Source: Actinomycetes bacterium (lineage in GTDB: Bacteria > Actinomycetota > Actinomycetes > Actinomycetales > Actinomycetaceae). Taken from it: a stretch of DNA of 5,558 bases. Below, piece by piece: positions 1 through 5,558 of the stretch. Location: assembly GCA_023420745.1 (NCBI GenBank), contig JAEZVQ010000003.1, positions 1 to 5,558 of the forward strand, in the 5' to 3' direction. Below the pieces are notes generated by a model. The model saw nothing but the letters and a program-made list of their open reading frames with translations, searched no databases and was not told the DNA's origin. The number at the start of each line of letters is the position of its first letter. Positions within the stretch are counted from its first letter, which is position 1. The translations under genes were made by a program, and so were the position numbers.

Positions 1-836
1 TCCTTGTTGAACTCCGGAGCGACCACCACGTCGACGGGGAGGACGAGGTCGACACCGTTGGCTTTCGCTTCCGCCATGTAACCCTTGACGGTGTCGATCT
101 GGTCTTCTTCGAGCAGCGAGGTACCGACTTCAAAGCCTTGAGCCTTGAGGAAGGTGAACGCCATGCCGCCGCCGATGAGGAGGAAATCTGCTTTCTTCAG
201 CAGGTTGGCGATGACGCCGAGCTTGTCCGAGACTTTGGAGCCGCCGAGGACAACGCCGTAGGGGCGTTCGGGGTCGGTGGTGACGCGAGACAGGCTTTCG
301 ATTTCTTTGACGACGAGTTCGCCGGCTGCGCTGGGCAGAATCTGGGCGATGTCGTAAACCGAGGCCTGCTTGCGGTGGACAACACCGAAACCGTCGGACA
401 CGTAGGCATCGGCAAGTTCAGCCATTTCGCGAGCAAACTGTGCGCGTTCCTCGTCAACCTTGGAGGTTTCACGCGGATCGAAACGCACGTTTTCAAGCAG
501 CAGGATCTGCGAACCGTCGAGCTCAGCCGCGCGTGCCTTGGCGTCGCCACCGGTGGTGTCCTGGGCGAGCACGACCGGCATTTCCATCAGCTCACCGAGA
601 CGGGTGGCGACGGGGGCGAGGGTGAACTCGGGCTTGACCTCACCCTTGGGGCGACCGAGGTGCGCCATCACGATGACGTGAGCACCAGCGTCGACGAGCT
701 TCTTCAACGTCGGCAGTGCCGCGCGAATACGACCGTCGTCGGTAATCACGCCGTCCTTCAACGGCACGTTGAAATCGGAACGAACCAGGACACGCTTCCC
801 GGCAAGATCGCCGAGACTGTCAATAGTCCTCAACAT
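1..836 (-). CDS. pgk: Phosphoglycerate kinase, N-terminal 278 residues (C-terminus beyond left edge)
   Basis: Cytosolic glycolytic and gluconeogenic enzyme that transfers phosphate between 1,3-bisphosphoglycerate and ADP. The frame is open from the ATG at 836-834 to the left edge. Visible family landmarks: the PGK signature VRSDFNVP at residues 18-25, substrate-binding HLGRP at 59-63, an LLLENVRF segment at 112-119, [13 protein letters not shown] at 147-159, the hinge-side GGSKVSDK at 198-205, and IGGGMAFTF at 221-229. Full-length bacterial PGKs are about 390-415 residues, so roughly 120 residues of the nucleotide-binding domain, including its glycine-rich ATP loop, are missing here because the window ends, not because of a mutation. 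The start is fixed by GAGGAG 4 nt upstream and by the match of the MLRTIDSL opening to actinobacterial PGKs. It lies 112 bp after gap, with a GC-rich hairpin between, and tpi would be the expected next gene in related genomes. Confidence 0.97.
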   Translation of the reverse strand, partial: MLRTIDSLGDLAGKRVLVRSDFNVPLKDGVITDDGRIRAALPTLKKLVDAGAHVIVMAHLGRPKGEVKPEFTLAPVATRLGELMEMPVVLAQDTTGGDAKARAAELDGSQILLLENVRFDPRETSKVDEERAQFAREMAELADAYVSDGFGVVHRKQASVYDIAQILPSAAGELVVKEIESLSRVTTDPERPYGVVLGGSKVSDKLGVIANLLKKADFLLIGGGMAFTFLKAQGFEVGTSLLEEDQIDTVKGYMAEAKANGVDLVLPVDVVVAPEFNK

Positions 837-840
837 TTTT

Positions 841-846
841 CTCCTC
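841..846 (-). promoter_or_regulatory. Shine-Dalgarno sequence of pgk
   Basis: GAGGAG on the minus strand ends 4 nt before the ATG at 836-834, with an A-rich spacer. The spacing is a little short. The second codon is TTG and would give 7-nt spacing, but the ATG is the simpler choice. Confidence 0.7.
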
Positions 847-876
847 AAAAAGTCACAATACGGGGTCGAATGTGCG

Positions 877-913
877 AGACGCCCGCGCATGCATCACGCG
901 TGCGCGGGCGTCT
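877..913 (-). terminator. Perfect 13-bp GC-rich stem-loop between gap and pgk
   Basis: Left arm AGACGCCCGCGCA (877-889) and right arm TGCGCGGGCGTCT (901-913) are exact reverse complements around an 11-nt loop. The structure lies 35 nt after the gap stop codon and about 30 nt before the pgk Shine-Dalgarno sequence. On the minus strand the stem is not followed by a U-run; the next bases read CGCACATTCG, and the only T5 is about 25 nt further on. It could be a U-less or partial terminator of the kind proposed for actinobacteria, or an RNA stabiliser or processing site that sets the gap:pgk ratio. The inverted repeat is certain; the role is inferred. Confidence 0.5.
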
Positions 914-948
914 GCGTCGTCACTGTCGACCAGTCTCAATATCGATGA

Positions 949-2070
<1,122 letters not shown>

Positions 2071-2114
2071 CACTGTTTCGACCATCCCGCCAGGGTCACA
2101 TGGCCTAATCGGTG

Positions 2115-2147
2115 TGCGAAAGCGTGTGCGTTGGCGCTGCCTTCGCA
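2115..2147 (-). terminator. Possible stem-loop just after whiA
   Basis: TGCGAA-AGCG (2115-2124) pairs with CGCT (2135-2138) and, after a 3-nt bulge, TTCGCA (2142-2147). It starts 1 nt past the whiA stop codon. No U-run follows on the minus strand, so terminator activity is only a guess. Confidence 0.25.
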
Positions 2148-2148
2148 T

Positions 2149-3129
2149 TCACTCCTCGAGCATGTCGTAGGTCAGTGCGCTTTCTGTGTCGGGAATGTCG
2201 CGTTCGTGCGCCGCCTTGTCGGCGAGGGCGAGGAGGCGACGAATCCGCCCGGCGACGGCATCCTTGGTCAGCTGCGGGCTGGCCATCCGTCCGAGCTCTT
2301 CGAGGGACGCTTGCCGATTCGACAACCGCAACTCCCCCGCTTCACGCAGATGCTCAGGCATGTCCTCGCCGAGGATCTCAAAGGCACGCTCGACGCGCGC
2401 GCTTGCCGCCACCGCGGCGCGCACCGATCGACGCAGGTTCGCGTCGTCAAAGTTCGCCAAGCGATTGGCGCTACCGCGGGCTTCGCGGCGCTTATGACGC
2501 GCCATCCATGCCTCGTAGGTTTCCTCAGTGTTGAGTTCCTTGAGGATCGACAAAATCCCGTCAGCGTCGCGGATGACGACGCGGTGAGCGCCGCGCACCT
2601 CACGCGATTTCGCCAGCGCCCCCAGACGCCTCGCTAACCCGACCAGCCCGAGTGCCGCCTCGGGGCCGGGCGCGGTGACCTCCATCGACGAGGATCGTCC
2701 CGGCTCCATCAAGGTTCCGCGAGCAATGAACGCACCGCGCCACGCAGCCACGGCCTCACGGTGTCCGGCGGACACGATCTGCGGTGGCAACCCGCGTACC
2801 GGGCGTCCCGCCTGGTCGGTCAACCCGGTATATCGGGCCACCTCGGCCGCGCGCTCAACCACACGCACGACGTAGCGTTCGCCCTTTTTCAATGATGCCG
2901 AGGACACGACCACCACTGTCGACGAGGCGCGGTAGAGCTTCATCAGGAAGGTGCGCAGACGTGCGGCAGCGAGAGCAGAATCCAGCTCGGCCTCGATGAC
3001 GATGCGCCCGGAGACCATATGGAGACCGCCGGCAAAACGCACGACAGCGGCGACTTCCGCCGCCATTTCGTCGGCACTCGTCACCATTTGGCGCACGAGT
3101 TCCTCCCTCAGTGAAGCGGTCAGTGACAT
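2149..3129 (-). CDS. whiA: WhiA, DNA-binding regulator of division and sporulation genes
   Basis: Cytosolic transcription factor; in Streptomyces the family acts with WhiB on septation genes, and in non-sporulating bacteria it affects division and chromosome segregation. The 326 residues match the usual length of about 325-330. An N-terminal WhiA domain covers about residues 1-90. A degenerate LAGLIDADG homing-endonuclease fold follows, with [11 protein letters not shown] (130-140) where active enzymes would carry their acidic motif, then the linker [14 protein letters not shown] (221-234). A C-terminal helix-turn-helix covers about 260-302, with [10 protein letters not shown] (271-280) and [12 protein letters not shown] (288-299). 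The end [15 protein letters not shown] is typical. The start is ATG at 3129-3127 ([10 protein letters not shown]), supported by AGGAGG 10 nt upstream. The same frame stays open to 3420, but that extension lies inside yvcK and does not resemble WhiA. It follows yvcK by 28 nt, so co-transcription is likely. Confidence 0.97.
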   Translation of the reverse strand: MSLTASLREELVRQMVTSADEMAAEVAAVVRFAGGLHMVSGRIVIEAELDSALAAARLRTFLMKLYRASSTVVVVSSASLKKGERYVVRVVERAAEVARYTGLTDQAGRPVRGLPPQIVSAGHREAVAAWRGAFIARGTLMEPGRSSSMEVTAPGPEAALGLVGLARRLGALAKSREVRGAHRVVIRDADGILSILKELNTEETYEAWMARHKRREARGSANRLANFDDANLRRSVRAAVAASARVERAFEILGEDMPEHLREAGELRLSNRQASLEELGRMASPQLTKDAVAGRIRRLLALADKAAHERDIPDTESALTYDMLEE

Positions 3130-3139
3130 CGCCTGTGTT

Positions 3140-3145
3140 CCTCCT
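3140..3145 (-). promoter_or_regulatory. Shine-Dalgarno sequence of whiA
   Basis: AGGAGG on the minus strand, 10 nt before the ATG at 3129-3127 and within the 28-nt gap after yvcK. It decides the short WhiA start over the open frame that continues into yvcK. Confidence 0.75.
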
Positions 3146-3157
3146 CGATATGTCACG

Positions 3158-4165
3158 TTAGGCCAGCCAGTTTTCGTGTCGACCGACTTCGCCGAGAAAA
3201 CCGTCAAAGGCATCGCGAAGCGCGGCGGCGAGACGCAGCGGGTCGTGTCGGTTGTGATGGGCGCCGGTAGCGACTTGACGCAGCAGCAGCCGCGCACCGA
3301 CCTCGCGTGCCGCATTGTCGAGGTCGTCGATGTCATCGACCGTCGACGGGTCGGCGACGATGACGTCGAGCGCGAAATGCGGCGCGTGGTCACGCAGCAC
3401 ACGCACGTGGTCACCGGCACTGAGCTGCTCAGTTTCCCCCTTCTGCTGCGACAGATTCAACACGAGAGCACGCCGAGCGGAGGTTCGCACCAGTGCGTCG
3501 TGGATTTCTTTGACCAACAGGTGTGGCAACACCGAGGTAAACCACGAGCCGGGGCCGAAAACCAGCCACTCCGCCTTCTCAATCGCTTCGATGACCTCGG
3601 GAACAACCGGCGGGTTTTCCGGGGTAAGCCGAATTTGGCGGACGATTCCGGGGGCAACAGCAACGGTAGACTGCCCGCGCACCACGCGGGTCGTGCCGTC
3701 GACCTCGACGTCGGCTTCGATCTCCATCGGTACGGCCGCCATGGGTAGCACCCGCCCATTCGCTCCGAGCAGACGCCCCACCCAGTCCAATCCGTCGACC
3801 GGGTCACCGAGCAGCTGCCACAGAGCCACGATGAGGAGGTTGCCCAGAGCGTGGTTGTCGAGATCCCCGTCGGAGGTGAAACGGTGCTGGAGTACGTCAC
3901 GCCACGTCAATCCCCATTCGGAGTCGTCACACAGTGAGGACAGTGCCATTCGCAGGTCGCCGGGTGGGAGCACGTCGAGCTCGTCGCGTAAACGCCCTGA
4001 CGATCCGCCGTCGTCAGCAACCGTGACCACCGCGGTGAGCTGGTGGGTGATGTGGTTGAGTGCGCGAAGTGTTGCCGAAAGACCGTGTCCGCCACCGAAG
4101 GCGACAACACGCGTCCCTGCTTCGCCACGCACCGCCCAACCGTCGCGATCCAACAGTGGGGTCAC
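3158..4165 (-). CDS. yvcK: YvcK/CuvA-like gluconeogenesis factor (CofD superfamily)
   Basis: Predicted cytosolic protein of the family that includes B. subtilis YvcK and M. tuberculosis CuvA (Rv1422). Members bind UDP-sugars, are needed on gluconeogenic carbon sources and support cell-wall synthesis and shape; no catalytic reaction is firmly assigned. The 335-residue Rossmann-like protein shows GGGHGLS (24-30), [11 protein letters not shown] (50-60), PPGDLR (67-72), the GN pair at 108-109 in NHALGN, and [11 protein letters not shown] (204-214). These motifs match the YvcK subfamily rather than the F420-synthesis enzyme CofD. The start is GTG at 4165-4163, 1 nt after the rapZ TGA, with GGAGGGAG at the end of rapZ serving as ribosome binding site. 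This suggests translational coupling. The stop is TAA at 3160-3158. No transmembrane segment is apparent. Confidence 0.95.
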   Translation of the reverse strand: MTPLLDRDGWAVRGEAGTRVVAFGGGHGLSATLRALNHITHQLTAVVTVADDGGSSGRLRDELDVLPPGDLRMALSSLCDDSEWGLTWRDVLQHRFTSDGDLDNHALGNLLIVALWQLLGDPVDGLDWVGRLLGANGRVLPMAAVPMEIEADVEVDGTTRVVRGQSTVAVAPGIVRQIRLTPENPPVVPEVIEAIEKAEWLVFGPGSWFTSVLPHLLVKEIHDALVRTSARRALVLNLSQQKGETEQLSAGDHVRVLRDHAPHFALDVIVADPSTVDDIDDLDNAAREVGARLLLRQVATGAHHNRHDPLRLAAALRDAFDGFLGEVGRHENWLA

Positions 4166-4166
4166 G

Positions 4167-5102
4167 TCACTCCCTCCCCAGGTCGCGGTGGATGACGCGC
4201 ACCGGGAAACCGGCGTCGCGCAGGCGGGTGGCGATGAGTTCGGTCATCACCACGGAACGGTGTTTGCCACCGGTGCAGCCGACTGCAATGGTGACGAAGG
4301 GTTTGAGCTCGGACAGGTAGCCGGAGAGCACGGGGATCAGCAGATCCGCGTAGTGTTCACCAAAGTCGCGTGCTCCCGGCTGGTCGAGGACGTAGCGCGC
4401 CACCGCGTCGTCGCGCCCGGTGAGGTGGCGCAACTCGCTCACCCAGTAGGGGTTTTTCAAAAACCGCATGTCGACGACGTGGTCGGCGTCGAGTGGGAGA
4501 CCGTATTTGAACCCGAAAGACATCACCGTGAGCTTGAGCGGAACGTCCTTCGCATCAGCGACGACGTCGCGCATATGGCGCGTGAGGTCATGGACGCTCA
4601 TCGTCGAGGTGTCGATGATTTCATCGGCAATAGCGCGCAACGGTTTGAGCAGTTCGTTTTCTGCGCGAATCCCATCGAGGATACGACCGCCCCCCTGGAG
4701 CGGGTGAGGGCGCCGGTTCGACTCGTAGCGTCGCACCAGCACCGATTCGTCAGCGTCGAGAAAGATCAACCGGTAGTTGACGTTGTCCTCGCGCAGTTTC
4801 GACAGCACCGACTCGAAGGAGGAGAAGAACTCGCGCGAACGCACGTCGACGACGGCTCCGAGCCGGTGAACACCGCCCCCGTCAACCGTCATCATCCCGG
4901 CAAGGGTTGGCAGCAGTGTCGGGGGCAGATTGTCGACGACATACCAGTCGAGATCCTCCAACGCCATCGCCGCGCGTGTGCGTCCCGCACCGGATTTGCC
5001 GGTAATAATCAGAAGTTCAGGTTCCGCGGCAGTGGGGAGCACACTCGACTCGTCGAGCAGTGGGATCCCAGCCGGCACTGTCGGCGGGTTCGCCTCATCC
5101 AC
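4167..5102 (-). CDS. rapZ: RapZ-family nucleotide-binding regulator (YvcJ-like)
   Basis: Cytosolic P-loop protein. In E. coli RapZ is an adaptor controlling decay of the GlmZ small RNA and thus glucosamine-6-phosphate synthesis; in B. subtilis YvcJ binds and hydrolyses nucleotides. The actinobacterial role is not settled. The 311 residues contain GKSGAGRT (35-42), a Walker A motif with Arg in place of the usual Lys. Further landmarks are WYVVDNLPP (53-61), RRYESNRRPHPLQ (124-136), SFGFKYGLP (195-203), DMRFLKNPYW (211-220), the C-terminal GCTGGKHRSV (275-284) and HRDLGRE at the end. The start is GTG at 5102-5100, with AGGAGG 6 nt upstream. An in-frame ATG at 5168-5166 would add 22 residues unlike the family and without a good ribosome binding site. 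It follows uvrC by 134 bp and leads directly into yvcK. Confidence 0.95.
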   Translation of the reverse strand: MDEANPPTVPAGIPLLDESSVLPTAAEPELLIITGKSGAGRTRAAMALEDLDWYVVDNLPPTLLPTLAGMMTVDGGGVHRLGAVVDVRSREFFSSFESVLSKLREDNVNYRLIFLDADESVLVRRYESNRRPHPLQGGGRILDGIRAENELLKPLRAIADEIIDTSTMSVHDLTRHMRDVVADAKDVPLKLTVMSFGFKYGLPLDADHVVDMRFLKNPYWVSELRHLTGRDDAVARYVLDQPGARDFGEHYADLLIPVLSGYLSELKPFVTIAVGCTGGKHRSVVMTELIATRLRDAGFPVRVIHRDLGRE

Positions 5103-5108
5103 GTTGAT

Positions 5109-5114
5109 CCTCCT
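5109..5114 (-). promoter_or_regulatory. Shine-Dalgarno sequence of rapZ
   Basis: Perfect AGGAGG on the minus strand with a 6-nt spacer to the GTG at 5102-5100. This is the main reason for choosing that GTG over the in-frame ATG at 5168-5166. Confidence 0.8.
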
Positions 5115-5150
5115 CAGACAATGACGGCACTGAATACCTGTTGGACGGTG

Positions 5151-5173
5151 CCACCGCGCGCTCGCCACGGTGG
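5151..5173 (-). repeat. Inverted repeat in the rapZ upstream region
   Basis: CCACCG (5151-5156) and CGGTGG (5168-5173) are exact 6-bp arms around an 11-nt loop. It lies between the candidate promoter and the rapZ ribosome binding site. It has no U-run and its role is unknown. Confidence 0.4.
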
Positions 5174-5175
5174 TG

Positions 5176-5185
5176 CGCGATCGCG
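5176..5185. repeat. 10-bp perfect palindrome CGCGATCGCG upstream of rapZ
   Basis: CGCGATCGCG is self-complementary and sits just downstream of the candidate -10 element. It could be a regulator site, but a GC-rich genome yields such palindromes by chance fairly often. Confidence 0.35.
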
Positions 5186-5197
5186 AGGTGTGCTCCT

Positions 5198-5227
5198 AGT
5201 GTGCCAGCTTCGACCGGTGCCTGTCAG
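5198..5227 (-). promoter_or_regulatory. Candidate promoter of the rapZ-yvcK-whiA unit
   Basis: CTGACA (5227-5222 on the minus strand) matches 5 of 6 bases of TTGACA. After an 18-nt spacer comes CACACT (5203-5198), a poor -10 with 3 of 6 matches. Transcription would start near 5191 and give a leader of about 90 nt. The 134-bp gap after uvrC makes some promoter here reasonable, but the -10 is weak. Confidence 0.3.
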
Positions 5228-5236
5228 ACCGCTGAG

Positions 5237-5558
5237 TCACATTCCTCCATCGGATTCCTCGCCAGCATCGGGGTGGAGCGCATCCCAAATGGTGCGTGCC
5301 AGCGCGCGACCAATGCCGCGAACAGCGGTGAGGTCGTCGACGGAGGCGGCGCGGATTCGTGCGAGGGAGCCGAAGTGGGAGACAAGGTCGCGTTGGCGCT
5401 TCGGTCCAAGCCCAGCGATATCGTCAAGTGCCGAGCGCGTCATCGCTCGCCCTCGTTTTTTCCGGTGGTGAGAAATCGCGACCCGATGCGATTCGTCACG
5501 CAGGTACTGCAGCAGGTAGAGCGCCGGCGAGGTGCGGGGGAAAATCACCGGGAAATCC
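5237..5558 (-). CDS. uvrC: UvrABC excinuclease subunit C, C-terminal 107 residues (start beyond right edge)
   Basis: UvrC makes the dual incisions in nucleotide excision repair after damage loading by UvrA and UvrB. The frame enters at the right edge as DFPVIFPRTSPALYLLQYL and ends at TGA 5239-5237. The RDESHRVAI stretch corresponds to the family RDEAHRFAI motif, whose His belongs to the metal-binding active site of the RNase H-like 3' domain... of UvrC that performs the 5' incision. It is followed by a basic HHRKKRGRAM stretch and a tandem helix-hairpin-helix DNA-binding domain: LDDIAGLGPKRQRDLVSHFGSL and then LTAVRGIGRALARTIWDAL are split here as two glycine hairpins (AGLG and RGIG). The gene ends in a short acidic tail, PDAGEESDGGM. 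A GTG at 5548 is inside the conserved region and is not the start. About five sixths of the usual 600-700 residues lie outside the window. Confidence 0.95.
   Translation of the reverse strand, partial: DFPVIFPRTSPALYLLQYLRDESHRVAISHHRKKRGRAMTRSALDDIAGLGPKRQRDLVSHFGSLARIRAASVDDLTAVRGIGRALARTIWDALHPDAGEESDGGM

Noticed and set aside
130..141. Possible homing endonuclease or mobile element because of the LAGLIDADG-like fold of WhiA
   Set aside because: The family fold is a domesticated, catalytically degenerate version in a conserved chromosomal regulator at 2149-3129. No insertion sequence ends, target duplications or transposase are visible anywhere in the window.
3130..3420. An N-terminal extension of WhiA by 97 residues, in the same open frame
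   Set aside because: The extension lies within the yvcK 3' end, has no WhiA similarity, and an AGGAGG at 3140-3145 supports the internal ATG at 3129.
5103..5168. A longer RapZ beginning at the ATG at 5168-5166
   Set aside because: The added 22 residues do not resemble RapZ starts, the ATG lacks a good Shine-Dalgarno sequence, and the GTG at 5102 has a perfect AGGAGG at 6 nt.
3315..5471. A 718-codon open frame on the plus strand, antisense to parts of yvcK, rapZ and uvrC
   Set aside because: It overlaps three recognisable conserved genes on the other strand. Its product is rich in Ser, Arg, Thr and Pro with no recognisable domain. GC-rich codon use on one strand commonly leaves such antisense frames open. 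It would need conservation or a detected peptide to be reconsidered.

Overview
This window is a conserved actinobacterial housekeeping locus, and every supported gene is on the minus strand. Read in the direction of transcription (high to low coordinates) the order is the 3' end of uvrC, then rapZ (yvcJ), yvcK (cuvA-like), whiA, gap, and the first two thirds of pgk. The order rapZ-yvcK-whiA with uvrC upstream, the presence of WhiA, the GC-rich codon use, frequent GTG starts and the RapZ/YvcK residues (Arg in the Walker A position, an [11 protein letters not shown] motif) all point to class Actinomycetia. I cannot fix the genus from this sequence alone.

Region by region: 5237-5558 is the UvrC C-terminus (nucleotide excision repair), ending in a helix-hairpin-helix domain. 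A 134-bp spacer (5103-5236) follows, with a plausible promoter, a 10-bp palindrome and an inverted repeat. rapZ, yvcK and whiA (5102 down to 2149) look like one transcription unit: rapZ and yvcK are 1 nt apart and yvcK and whiA are 28 nt apart. A 197-bp spacer (1954-2148) then precedes gap and holds three consecutive inverted repeats, the last ending 2 nt before the gap Shine-Dalgarno sequence. gap and pgk are separated by 112 bp carrying a perfect 13-bp GC-rich stem-loop. pgk runs off the left edge.

Functionally, gap and pgk catalyse consecutive steps of lower glycolysis/gluconeogenesis. YvcK is known in other bacteria as a factor needed on gluconeogenic carbon sources and for cell-wall homeostasis, RapZ is a nucleotide-binding regulatory protein in other bacteria, and WhiA is a transcription factor tied to cell division and sporulation in actinobacteria. 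The block therefore joins regulators of carbon flow, cell wall and division to central carbon enzymes.

I found no mobile element, CRISPR array, tRNA, rRNA or unfamiliar protein. The most interesting unexplained material is non-coding: the structured gap leader, the gap-pgk hairpin and the rapZ upstream region. Long open frames on the plus strand are best explained as antisense shadows of GC-rich genes. No stretch longer than about 300 bases lacks a gene.
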